Shown here: piece by piece, positions 37,058 to 44,655 of the stretch
How positions within the stretch are numbered: position 1 is the first letter of the stretch
How the letters are laid out: every line of letters starts with the position of its first letter
Assembly (NCBI GenBank): GCA_034505795.1
Contig: JAPDQM010000007.1
Span: 1-64,000, forward strand
From: Thermofontimicrobium_A sp034505795
GTDB taxonomy: Bacteria > Zhuqueibacterota > Zhuqueibacteria > Thermofontimicrobiales > Thermofontimicrobiaceae
Reading direction: 5' to 3'
DNA length: 64,000 nt
Notes under the pieces: generated by a model
What the model saw: the letters and a program-made list of their open reading frames with translations, nothing else
What the model was told of the DNA's origin: nothing
The model's database searches: none
Translations under genes and position numbers: made by a program

Positions 37058-38011
37058 TTGTTTCGTAGAATTGGAATTCCAATATTAAAAATAGGCATTA
37101 GTTCATTTTTAATCGGGTGGTTGCTTGTCCGATTAGGCCCACGAGATATTTTTGATCGCTTTCTATCCGCCAATATCTGGTGGATTCTTTTAGCCATCAT
37201 CGTGTTTAGTTTGAGCAATATTTTTGGTGCTCTGCAGTGGCAACTTTTAATGAAAACCAAATCCATTCATTTGCCCTGGAGCCATGTGCTTGCTTATTAT
37301 TATGTGGGGCTATTCTTCAACAATTTTCTTATCGGCAATGTCGGCGGAGATGCGATTCGGGTATACGATATTGCCAGATTGTCTGGGGATCTCCCCCATG
37401 CGATCTCCACTGTTTTTTTTGATCGATTGATTGGCTTTTTTGTAATGACAACGCTGGCCTTGCTATCTGGTTTGTTCTGGCACAATATTTTTCAATCCAA
37501 TTCGCTGGAGACAATTACCATCATCATTTTCTTATTGTGGGTGGTATCATTTGTATTTCTGTTCAATGAAAATCTCGCCAGTCGAATTGGGTGGCTCTTT
37601 CGATTTATGCTCACGCCCAAAATGAACCATAAACTCAGAGCCGTGTATCAGAGCATCAATGCTTTTAAACATGAACGACGCATGTTGCTCACCATTGGCC
37701 TCATTTCGCTCTTGGTGCAATCGTTGCGGGTGCTGGTTCACTATTATGCCGCATTATCAGTTGGCGTGCAACTGCATCTTAAATATTTTATCATATTCAT
37801 TCCTGTTGTGGCGCTGCTCTCAAGCCTGCCCATTTCGATTGGCGGCATTGGCATTCGGGAAGGTAGCGCCGTCGCAATGTTTTCGCAGGTGAATTCCCTG
37901 CCGCCAGAATCCATTGTCGCGTTTGAATTTTTAGCCTATCTGATTGGCTTAATCGCCACTATCCCTGGCGGTATATTTTTCATATTGCGCCGGGAAAAAT
38001 TCGATGCTTAA
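37058..38011 (+). CDS. Lysylphosphatidylglycerol synthase TM-region/UPF0104-like membrane protein (putative flippase)
   Basis: The 317-residue polytopic protein has about eight TM helices. Family-typical blocks are YYVGLFFNNFLIGNVGGDAIRVYDIARLSG, FFDRLIGFFVMTTLALLSGL and LLSSLPISIGGIGIREGSAVAMF. It resembles the membrane part of MprF without the aminoacyltransferase domain. Relatives are implicated in lipid or glycolipid flipping. The start is TTG 37058, six bases after GAGG. It follows the two GT-C genes, so it may move the glycolipid donor or product across the membrane. Confidence 0.85.
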   Translation: MFRRIGIPILKIGISSFLIGWLLVRLGPRDIFDRFLSANIWWILLAIIVFSLSNIFGALQWQLLMKTKSIHLPWSHVLAYYYVGLFFNNFLIGNVGGDAIRVYDIARLSGDLPHAISTVFFDRLIGFFVMTTLALLSGLFWHNIFQSNSLETITIIIFLLWVVSFVFLFNENLASRIGWLFRFMLTPKMNHKLRAVYQSINAFKHERRMLLTIGLISLLVQSLRVLVHYYAALSVGVQLHLKYFIIFIPVVALLSSLPISIGGIGIREGSAVAMFSQVNSLPPESIVAFEFLAYLIGLIATIPGGIFFILRREKFDA

Positions 38012-38092
38012 CCTTGTGCTGCTTTAAAACAACAGGGCTATTTTGCGTAGTTCCCGGTTGATGGAAACCATATTACCAGGCGGTCGTGCCGT

Positions 38093-38121
38093 AATTGCCA
38101 CAGCATCCGATTCTGGCAATT
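38093..38121. repeat. Inverted repeat before the DUF4837 gene
   Basis: AATTGCCA (38093-38100) and TGGCAATT (38114-38121) form a perfect 8-base inverted repeat around a 13-base loop, 40 bases before the next start. It could be a weak terminator for the flippase gene or an operator. Confidence 0.35.
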
Positions 38122-38160
38122 CGAGGTAGTAGCCTAATCTAGTTTCAGGAGGAGGAAATT

Positions 38161-39192
38161 ATGAAAAGATCCATTGTTACTTGCATATTGCTTTCATCAT
38201 TAATATCGTTGGTGCTCGTTTTCAACGGCTGTTTGCGAAGCAAAACGCCTTTGGGGTTGGACAGCGAAATCCGCGTGGTAGCCGATTCCACCATCTGGCA
38301 ACAGGCTGAACCTACTTTGCGAGAGATTTTTGAAAAAACCGAAAATATGCCGCAACCAGAAAAATTGTACCTGCTAATTCCCGAGGAACCTAACAAAGCG
38401 AAACGGTTCAAAAATATCATTTTCATCGCCACGCTGGAGGCAACCGACAAGTTATCAGCGACAATCGTATCCGGACTTTCTGACCAGGCTCGAAGCCGTG
38501 TGCAGCAAGGTTCCATCCTTTTTGTCAAAAGGGATGAATGGGTAAAAGGACAGCTTCTCCTTTTCCTCATCGGCCGTGATATGCCAACTTTGCTCTCCCA
38601 GATGGATGCCATGCGCTCCGAAATATTCTTCCAGATTGATGATTATTGGAATCAATTTCATAAGAACATCCTTTACCGAACCCGCGAACAGGTCGATGTC
38701 GAAAAACAGTTGCTAAAGAATTATGGCTGGACAATCCGTGTCCCAATTGATTTCCAACTGGACGTGCAATCGGCCAAGGATCGATTTGTCATGTTTCGCC
38801 GAACCATCCCGTATCGCTGGTTTTCAGTTTTCTGGATCGACGCCACCGATCCCAGCATTATCACCAAAGAGTGGTGCATCGCTAAGCGCAATGAGATTGG
38901 CAAGCTGTTTTTTGAAAATGAAGTAGTCGAAGAAACCTATGAGCCGGTGATCGCGGAAGAAACCATCTTTCTGAATCGTCGCGCACTACGGCTAAAGGGA
39001 CTATGGAAGGATGATGCTAAGGTGGCAGGCGGACCATTTCGCCTGTACTGCTTTTTTGATCGGCCAACGGAACGCATCTATTTCATTGACATGCACATTT
39101 TTGCGCCCAATGTCCAGCGGAATAAATTGCATTACTTCCGACAGATGGAGATCATTGCCAACACATTTCGCACAACATTGGATCCGCAGTAA
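38161..39192 (+). CDS. DUF4837 family lipoprotein
   Basis: The 343-residue protein has a lipoprotein signal (ending LVFNGC, Cys 23) and matches DUF4837, a family typical of Bacteroidota and relatives with no known activity. Recognisable parts include EIRVVADSTIWQ, FKNIIFIATLE, FVKRDEWVKGQLLLFLIG, DRFVMFRRTIPYRWFSVFWID and LYCFFDRPTERIYFIDMHIFAP. A strong AGGAGGAGG precedes ATG 38161. It faces the sensor gene convergently. Confidence 0.83.
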   Translation: MKRSIVTCILLSSLISLVLVFNGCLRSKTPLGLDSEIRVVADSTIWQQAEPTLREIFEKTENMPQPEKLYLLIPEEPNKAKRFKNIIFIATLEATDKLSATIVSGLSDQARSRVQQGSILFVKRDEWVKGQLLLFLIGRDMPTLLSQMDAMRSEIFFQIDDYWNQFHKNILYRTREQVDVEKQLLKNYGWTIRVPIDFQLDVQSAKDRFVMFRRTIPYRWFSVFWIDATDPSIITKEWCIAKRNEIGKLFFENEVVEETYEPVIAEETIFLNRRALRLKGLWKDDAKVAGGPFRLYCFFDRPTERIYFIDMHIFAPNVQRNKLHYFRQMEIIANTFRTTLDPQ

Positions 39193-39484
39193 TTCTAGAA
39201 AACTATTTCGCCTGCTGCGTGCGTTCTCCTGGGGGCTATTTCGTGGCTAATAAATGATTCAAATTTGGGCTGCGTACGCGGCGCAAATATTAATAGGCTA
39301 TTTCACACTTGGCTTGCTATCGGAGGCTGTAACGGAGAGGGAGAGAATCTATTATACCAGAGCCTTAAATCGCCAGTTTATTTAGCAAGATTTATAAGGC
39401 AGGGTCACTTGGAGGAAAAAATGCAAAAAGATACCAGGCGTATTCTTCAAGCTGTCAAATTTTTTCTGCTTCCCGACCCTTTCA
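39193..39484. other. Convergent intergenic region
   Basis: This gap lies between the DUF4837 gene and the 3' end of the sensor gene. No terminator stands out. It contains a perfect ribosome site and start, TTGGAGGAAAAAATG (ATG 39421), opening a 89-codon plus-strand frame that runs 200 bases into the sensor gene on the opposite strand. The frame has no recognisable domain. Confidence 0.4.
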
Positions 39485-40732
39485 CTACCCCTCAGCAATG
39501 CTTTTCGGAAAAGCGGCCTGTTTTAGCCGCATTAGCTTTTCTTCCTCCTCAGCGATTGTGTGGCGTGGCTCTTTTGATGTCAGATCCGCTAATTCAGTTA
39601 AATACAGAAATCCGCCCATATAGAGTTTCCCCGGCCCATAAACTGGAGCAAAGCGAATTTGCACCAACTGCTGGTGCACCAGGGTCTTGAATGCGATGGA
39701 GTTGAACCGCGCTCGGGCATTTAAAGTAGATAGCACTTCGGTCAACCAATGAACGCCATCACCGAGGGGCAAATCGAATACGGTTAATCCCACCACCTTC
39801 TCTTTGGGCATTCCCAGGATAATTTCTGCAGTCTGATTCAAAAAGATGATCCGATTTTCGGTATTGCAGAAAATTAAACCATCCGACAGGCCACTCAACA
39901 TTAGATCGAGCAAACTTCGATCAAACAATGATGGCATTTCCGCTTTGTGTGGTTTCACTGGCGTCTGAAAATTGATCATCACCTGGTCGATCTGGTTGCT
40001 ATCGTTAAAAATCGGTAGCGCCTGAATTTTTATTTCGCTACCCAATTCTGCCGATTGCTTTCGACAGAGGCAAGGTCCATAATACGAACTTTTGCATTGC
40101 TGCACCTTTCGTAGTGGACAGACGCCATCAGCAATCTGGCATGGCTGCGCCAGAGCGCAGAGTTGTTCATAACATTTCTTGCCAACCGTCTGCGAACGTT
40201 GATATTGGAAGGAATCGAAAAACGCGTCATTGGCTTCGATGATTTCGAATTGATCGCTGATGATCAAGAGCGGATGAGGATTAATATTCATTGCCGCCCA
40301 AAAATATTGCCAGGAGCGTTTGGGATCGGTCGCGATTGGAAGCTTGAAAGCGGATTTATTTCGTCGTGATTGCCAGACTTCGCTTTTCAATAGTTCCACC
40401 AGAGCCGTGGCATAGCCAGCATCTTTAATTAACAAAAAATCATTGCGCGCCGATATGGCCATATTCAAGCGCCTGAATTCCAGACTGTCAGCAAGCACCA
40501 CAATAGGTATAGCTTCGCTATGAAGGGCAATTTCCTGATAAGCAGCCATGCTGTCCGACTCCGAGCCAGTGGTATCCAATAGCAAGAAATCATAGGAAGA
40601 TAATTTGAATCGATGCCAGCAATCACGTACCGAGATGGCAAAGTCAACCTTCAATTGCGGCAATTTGACCTGCAAGGTATCTTGAAGGTCTTTGACTTCA
40701 TGGTATCGAAAACCGATGAGAAGCAAATTCAT
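39485..40732 (-). CDS. Receiver-like/PAS/PAS signalling protein with Cys-rich PAS
   Basis: The 415-residue cytoplasmic protein begins with a CheY-like fold (residues about 1-120). The likely phosphoacceptor strand is DFLLLDTTGSES. A PAS domain follows (about 145-260) with an inserted cysteine cluster: KKCYEQLCALAQPC, DGVCPLRKVQQC and GPCLC. A second PAS domain (about 280-385) has GLSDGLIFCNTENRIIFLNQTAEIILG. There is no histidine kinase, GGDEF or DNA-binding domain. The cysteines could hold a metal or Fe-S cluster for redox sensing; this is inference. It has its own promoter at 40887-40915. Confidence 0.78.
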   Translation of the reverse strand: MNLLLIGFRYHEVKDLQDTLQVKLPQLKVDFAISVRDCWHRFKLSSYDFLLLDTTGSESDSMAAYQEIALHSEAIPIVVLADSLEFRRLNMAISARNDFLLIKDAGYATALVELLKSEVWQSRRNKSAFKLPIATDPKRSWQYFWAAMNINPHPLLIISDQFEIIEANDAFFDSFQYQRSQTVGKKCYEQLCALAQPCQIADGVCPLRKVQQCKSSYYGPCLCRKQSAELGSEIKIQALPIFNDSNQIDQVMINFQTPVKPHKAEMPSLFDRSLLDLMLSGLSDGLIFCNTENRIIFLNQTAEIILGMPKEKVVGLTVFDLPLGDGVHWLTEVLSTLNARARFNSIAFKTLVHQQLVQIRFAPVYGPGKLYMGGFLYLTELADLTSKEPRHTIAEEEEKLMRLKQAAFPKSIAEG

Positions 40733-40886
40733 GGTCAGCCTGATGTAATGAATTCCAGTGTGATCTTATTCAGAACCGGAGTCCATCCAAAGCTGTCGTG
40801 CAAAGAGGAAGCATGGTATCCAGTCAGATATGAAAGCAATCGCCTGGCTCTGCGGCCAGAGATTTTAGCACGCTCAAGTGCGCTAC

Positions 40887-40915
40887 AATATAGCAATCCA
40901 ATTTCAAAATGTCAA
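40887..40915 (-). promoter_or_regulatory. Promoter for the receiver/PAS gene
   Basis: Minus-strand TTGACA (40910-40915), 17 bases, TATATT (40887-40892): a near-consensus promoter starting three bases past the stop of the NTPase gene and 155 bases before the sensor start. It lets the sensor be made independently of the attenuated upstream transcript. Confidence 0.75.
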
Positions 40916-40917
40916 GC

Positions 40918-41493
40918 TTATGTCAAAAATTTAATTGTGGCCGGATCACTGTGCAGCAGCGAAATGATCCATTCTACCAATTCTATGCGATTCGAAGGAT
41001 CAACGGCAACAATCATCGTATCCTCTCGGTCGCTCAAAAGCGCTCTGAACCAATCGGCCCGCTGCTGAAAAGCGCCAAGCACCCGCACTGGCGCATCCAA
41101 ACAGCGACAAATCATCTGTTGAAATTGCTTCGCTTGCATTTCCATCATGCCGATTTCATCCATTACGATTAAATCGGAATCAGTGAGCGCGCGCTGCAGG
41201 ATCGTTGCACCTAGATCGTCAAATTTTCTTGAATCGTAATGATAGATATCGAATTGAGCAGATGATTTCATCTCGGTATGGGCAAAGCATTCTTCCAGAC
41301 CATCGAAGGATTGCAGAACGAAGCCACACTTCTGTGCGCTTTCAAATACTGGCCGCGTCCGAAATCCACCGATATTCCAGCCTGTCATTCGCTGCAGTAC
41401 TTGATTGATGATGGTTGATTTTCCGCTGTGCAAAGCCCCCGTTAAGAAAATATTTTTAGCATGTGGCTGCATAGTTGCTTTTATGATTTTCAT
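40918..41493 (-). CDS. THEP1-like nucleoside-triphosphatase (P-loop NTPase)
   Basis: The protein of about 191 residues has Walker A TGALHSGKST, Walker B LIVMDEIGMMEM and the THEP1-type lid region GAFQQRADWFRALLSDRE. THEP1 enzymes hydrolyse NTPs slowly, and their physiological role is unclear. The first ATG (41493) comes immediately after the T-run of an intrinsic terminator; ATG 41472 is an alternative that brings the P-loop close to the N-terminus, as in the family. For ATG 41493 the only Shine-Dalgarno-like bases are the GGGG of the terminator's 3' arm. Expression therefore seems to depend on readthrough or refolding of the leader. Confidence 0.82.
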   Translation of the reverse strand: MKIIKATMQPHAKNIFLTGALHSGKSTIINQVLQRMTGWNIGGFRTRPVFESAQKCGFVLQSFDGLEECFAHTEMKSSAQFDIYHYDSRKFDDLGATILQRALTDSDLIVMDEIGMMEMQAKQFQQMICRCLDAPVRVLGAFQQRADWFRALLSDREDTMIVAVDPSNRIELVEWIISLLHSDPATIKFLT

Positions 41494-41527
41494 AAAAAAC
41501 CCCGGTCTCACAAGAAAACCGGGGTTT
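41494..41527 (-). terminator. Intrinsic terminator/attenuator before the NTPase gene
   Basis: On the minus strand AAACCCCGGT pairs with ACCGGGGTTT (arms 41518-41527 and 41497-41506, 11-base loop), and the run of six T ends at 41494. The ATG of the NTPase gene follows without a gap. The position makes it an attenuator and not the end of an upstream gene. Confidence 0.8.
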
Positions 41528-41530
41528 GCT

Positions 41531-41584
41531 CTAATCCCATTCACGGATCGGCTGCCCGGCCCAGGTTCCGGGCATAGGTCTCAT
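41531..41584 (-). CDS. Possible 17-residue leader peptide
   Basis: Within the leader an ATG, preceded by GGGAAGG, opens an 18-codon frame encoding MRPMPGTWAGQPIREWD followed by TAG. The stop is three bases before the terminator's 5' arm, the usual geometry of a leader-peptide attenuator. The peptide contains two Trp, two Arg and three Pro but no run of one amino acid. It could also be chance in a structured RNA. No homologue comes to mind. Confidence 0.35.
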   Translation of the reverse strand: MRPMPGTWAGQPIREWD

Positions 41585-41647
41585 CCTTCCCATTTCAATA
41601 TGGGGCAGGAAATAATTGTGATTGGTTGGGGGACTTTTCCTGAAATC

Positions 41648-41676
41648 AATATAATAATAATTTTTAAAAAAGTCAA
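41648..41676 (-). promoter_or_regulatory. Promoter of the NTPase leader
   Basis: Minus-strand TTGACT (41671-41676), 17 bases, TATATT (41648-41653). Transcription would begin near 41641, at the base of the first leader stem. Confidence 0.78.
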
Positions 41677-41813
41677 ATGGGAAATTTACTGTTTGTAATT
41701 TTTTTCCGAATTCAATTCGATATGTTTTTCGAACCGTAGCGTTTTCCGCAATGAGCCGGGCTGATTATTCAATAAATTAGCACCAATCCACATCGTTTTT
41801 GCCCAGCGCTTAA

Positions 41814-42338
41814 TTACATTTTTGAAGCCGGAGGCGCCCAGGTTTCCAAAAATTGAAGTACGCGGCCGGGGTGATGACCTTTTTCACTACTCTCCTGCGG
41901 AGTATACTCAAGACTGCCCGTTTCCTGTGTATGAAGCTGCGAACCATCTTTTTCCAGCACAACCAATACTGGAAAGCCATATTGAAATGGATTGCCGTAT
42001 TTTTCATTCAAATCCAGGTTCTTATCCCGCTTCCCCACATCAATCATCACCAGAAGATAATTTTTTTTCAGTACCTGATGAATTGTGGGATCGTCTTTCA
42101 ATAAGCGATGCAAACGATGACACCAGATACACCAATTGCCACCGAACATGAGCAGAATTCGCTTTCCTGATTGCTGGGCAGTTACGATTGCGCGCTCAAT
42201 ATCCTCCTTGGCGATTGCCTGTTCATCATAGATTTTTTCCTGCATTATGCTTTTGGTGGCTGGTGCATCATTTTTGCCACAGCTCAGTAATAGCAGCGCG
42301 ATGATGGGTAGGATCAGGCATATTCGATTAATCTTCAT
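41814..42338 (-). CDS. Thioredoxin-like lipoprotein (DUF255/thioredoxin_7 type)
   Basis: The 174-residue protein has a lipoprotein signal (ALLLLSCGK, Cys 20) and a thioredoxin fold with the redox motif GGNWCIWCHRL and the cis-Pro region YGFPVLVVLEKDG. The WCxWC arrangement is like the DsbD C-terminal domain and periplasmic reductases. It probably reduces or isomerises disulfides, or handles cytochrome/thioether substrates, outside the cytoplasm. It is the last gene of an apparent operon with the SDR and the aldolase (17-base gap), though a functional link to them is not obvious. Confidence 0.83.
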   Translation of the reverse strand: MKINRICLILPIIALLLLSCGKNDAPATKSIMQEKIYDEQAIAKEDIERAIVTAQQSGKRILLMFGGNWCIWCHRLHRLLKDDPTIHQVLKKNYLLVMIDVGKRDKNLDLNEKYGNPFQYGFPVLVVLEKDGSQLHTQETGSLEYTPQESSEKGHHPGRVLQFLETWAPPASKM

Positions 42339-42355
42339 TGTACCTCCGATATTGG

Positions 42356-43132
42356 TTATCTTGCACAGGTTTGCGCTCGGCCACCATCGATACTATAGGT
42401 TACGCCGGTAATCCAGCTTGCTTTTGGCGAAGCCAAGAACAGAATCAGTTCTGCGATCTCTTCTGGCAGCCCAATGCGACCCAGGGGATGAGTGGTCTTG
42501 CTATGTTCGAGAAAGGCTTGATAGGTCTGCTCATTCATTCCGCTATTTCGATGCAAATTGGTCAGGGTCACTCCGGGGTTTACTGCATTCACGCGAATCC
42601 CCTTCGAGGCCAATTCAAGCGCCGCGCATCGGGTCAATTGATCCACGCCGGCTTTGCTGACGCAATAGGCTAAAACATTGGGAAATGCGCGCAGGCCAGT
42701 GACACTGGATACATTAATGATATTTCCCTTGCGCTCGATCAGCGACGGCAAGGCATATTGCATCATCAAAAATACCGATCGAAGATTTATACTCATCATA
42801 TAATCCCAATCCGCAACTTTTGTGTTTTCGATATTACCGCTCGCAATTATTCCTGCGCAATTGATGAGTATATCGATGCCCCCAAATTTAGTCATCGTGG
42901 CATCAATGCAATTTTTGATTTGCGCTTCTTCTGTCACGTCTGCGACAACTGTGCCGATATCCGCCGGATCTGTTCCGATAGTTGTAACAAGAGTATGTAG
43001 CGCTTGCTCGTTTCGAGCCACTAACATAACCTTTGCGCCTTGCTTTGCAAACGCAATTGCGGTTGCTTTGCCGATCCCGCTACTGGCACCGGTAATCAAC
43101 GCGACTTTGTTTTCGAAATCTGAATTTGACAT
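42356..43132 (-). CDS. Short-chain dehydrogenase/reductase (SDR)
   Basis: The 258-residue NAD(P)-dependent oxidoreductase has the classical SDR glycine motif TGASSGIGKATAIAFA, NCAGII, the catalytic Ser in NVSSVTG, and YCVSK (Tyr-x3-Lys). The C-terminal GVTYSIDGGR is also typical. ATG 43132 is supported by GAGGA 9 bases upstream; the frame is open for 12 more codons. It lies 37 bases after the aldolase stop in the same orientation, so it may oxidise or reduce a sugar, sugar acid or oxo acid made or used by that enzyme. Confidence 0.9.
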   Translation of the reverse strand: MSNSDFENKVALITGASSGIGKATAIAFAKQGAKVMLVARNEQALHTLVTTIGTDPADIGTVVADVTEEAQIKNCIDATMTKFGGIDILINCAGIIASGNIENTKVADWDYMMSINLRSVFLMMQYALPSLIERKGNIINVSSVTGLRAFPNVLAYCVSKAGVDQLTRCAALELASKGIRVNAVNPGVTLTNLHRNSGMNEQTYQAFLEHSKTTHPLGRIGLPEEIAELILFLASPKASWITGVTYSIDGGRAQTCAR

Positions 43133-43169
43133 AAGAAACATTCCTCGATTTTCGATCACTAAATTCAAG

Positions 43170-44078
43170 CTATTTGAGAACTATTTGATCATCCTGGAAT
43201 TCAATCCCCAAATCCGTCAGCGATCGTTCCAACTGGAGTTTTTGGGCTTCGCTTAGATTTTGAAGCGGCGGCCTCACCGCGCTCTCTTCAAAACCTCGCA
43301 GATATAATATGAATTTGGTAGCAGCATGAATGGGCAAATCCTGCAGCAATTTCCGAACGGCAGACAAACGTTGTTGGGCGAATTTTCGATAATCCGATTG
43401 CGGCACGGAACGGTAAACCTCCATCACCAACTCTGGCAAGCTATTCGTAATTGCTGTAATGCTTCCACCAGCGCCTGCCTCCAGCCCTGACTCCAGCAGC
43501 GAGTCATTGCCCACAAAAATATGCAATGGTCGGAAGCTTTCGATGTAGCCGCGCGTGATATTCCACTCACCGGTCGAATCTTTCAGTCCCAGTAAATGTT
43601 TGAAGGCCATCAGCCGCTGGATGACCTCATGACCGATGGCAACCTGCGTATTTTGTGGCATGTTATAGAGAAATGCCGGTAACCGTGTCCGACTGAGAAT
43701 TTCCCAAAAGTAGTCGATCAACCCAATGGTGGAAATATTTTTAAAATAGTAGGGTGCCGAAATGAGCAATGCGTCGGCGCCGATTTCGCTGGCGAAGTCA
43801 CTCAGGCCAATGGTCTCGACGAACGAACAGGAGCCAGTTTGGGCAATGACTTTCAACTTGCCTCGAAATTTCATGACCCAGGAGAGAACGTTTCGCCGCT
43901 CTTCAATCGCAAGAGAAGGAAATTCGCCGTTGGTTCCCAATACCACTACACCTTGAATGCCACGCGCGTTTAAGAATTCAAGGTGCTGCCTGATTAAATC
44001 AAAATTGATTGCCCGATCCTTCAGCGTAAATGGAGTTGGCAGTGGCGCAAATGCACCTTTAAACTGCTCGAAAATCAT
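43170..44078 (-). CDS. Dihydrodipicolinate synthase/N-acetylneuraminate lyase family aldolase
   Basis: The 302-residue class I aldolase of the DapA family has GVVVLGTNGEFPSLAIEER, AFLYNMPQNTQ (the Tyr of the active site) and the Schiff-base Lys in LLGLKDSTGEW. It probably handles a 2-oxo acid with pyruvate as product or substrate. The YNMPQNT sequence, where true DapA has YNVPxRT, and the SDR neighbour favour a sugar-acid or hydroxy-oxo-acid aldolase over lysine synthesis. A candidate promoter is at 44106-44133. Confidence 0.85.
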   Translation of the reverse strand: MIFEQFKGAFAPLPTPFTLKDRAINFDLIRQHLEFLNARGIQGVVVLGTNGEFPSLAIEERRNVLSWVMKFRGKLKVIAQTGSCSFVETIGLSDFASEIGADALLISAPYYFKNISTIGLIDYFWEILSRTRLPAFLYNMPQNTQVAIGHEVIQRLMAFKHLLGLKDSTGEWNITRGYIESFRPLHIFVGNDSLLESGLEAGAGGSITAITNSLPELVMEVYRSVPQSDYRKFAQQRLSAVRKLLQDLPIHAATKFILYLRGFEESAVRPPLQNLSEAQKLQLERSLTDLGIEFQDDQIVLK

Positions 44079-44655
44079 GTCATCGCCTCATTTGTTTAGC
44101 CGTGTAATTTAATACTTTTTTGCAAATAGTCAACAACTTTTTTCCAGCAATATGTTTATCCACCCCAACCCTAACAGCGCCTCTTAGCAAGTTGCGCGGT
44201 TAGGCATTCGTCTCGAGTCGAATTGTCAGCGATCGGTCTTCTTAAAAGACCAACCGCTTCACGATAATTTCAGCTAACAATTTTAAGACTTCAAAATGAA
44301 TTTAATGGAAGAAACGCTTTCAGCGAAGGAATCAAATTGTTTCAGCAACGAACAGTTGCTTGTATTCAGATACAATTTTGTATTTAGCACAGACTGCAGC
44401 GTAGACTCCGAGCGACCCATGAGGCAATTTCATCGCCGGCTCAGATCGCTGGGACATGTCGTCGGTGCTGATAGTTTTTATTTTAATTATGAGATGATCG
44501 GTGCAATAGAAAATTGCATGGATTAACGACCACTAAAAAAATGCAAACACCAGCCCAACACGGCATGGTATTTGCAAAAATCGCCCACAGATCAATTTCC
44601 TAAGATCGTATTCCCTCTAAATCGAGCAGTTGTGAATCAAGCAGGAGTATCACGA
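44079..44655. other. Intergenic region with divergent genes on each side
   Basis: This region of about 575 bases has the aldolase promoter at its left end and a small hairpin GGTCTT/AAGACC at 44235-44251. A 76-codon frame (44296-44526) has no ribosome site and no recognisable domain; I consider it unlikely to be a gene. I found no strong promoter for the PKD-protein gene. Confidence 0.45.
44106..44133 (-). promoter_or_regulatory. Candidate promoter for the aldolase-SDR-thioredoxin genes
   Basis: Minus-strand TTGACT (44128-44133), 16 bases, TAAATT (44106-44111), 28 bases before the aldolase start. Confidence 0.5.

Larger units (their letters stand above)
41494..41642 (-). ncRNA. Structured leader RNA candidate upstream of the NTPase gene
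   Basis: Between a strong promoter and the terminator lies a transcript of about 148 nucleotides with serial inverted repeats. CAGGAAA (41636-41642) pairs with TTTCCTG (41606-41612). CCCAT (41600-41604) pairs with ATGGG (41589-41593). GCCCGG (41568-41573) pairs with CCGGGC (41554-41559). The terminator hairpin follows. I could not match it to a known riboswitch, SRP, 6S or tmRNA. It may be an attenuator leader, a ligand-sensing RNA or an independent small RNA. Confidence 0.5.

Noticed and set aside
41494..41642. Leader RNA considered as SRP (4.5S), 6S, tRNA or a known riboswitch
   Set aside because: It lacks the SRP GGAA tetraloop motif, a tRNA cloverleaf with TTC arm and anticodon stem, the 6S long-bubble layout, and the conserved cores of the riboswitches I could recall.
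44296..44526. 76-codon plus-strand frame in the gap before the PKD-protein gene
   Set aside because: No ribosome site, no promoter, no recognisable sequence feature; chance is sufficient.
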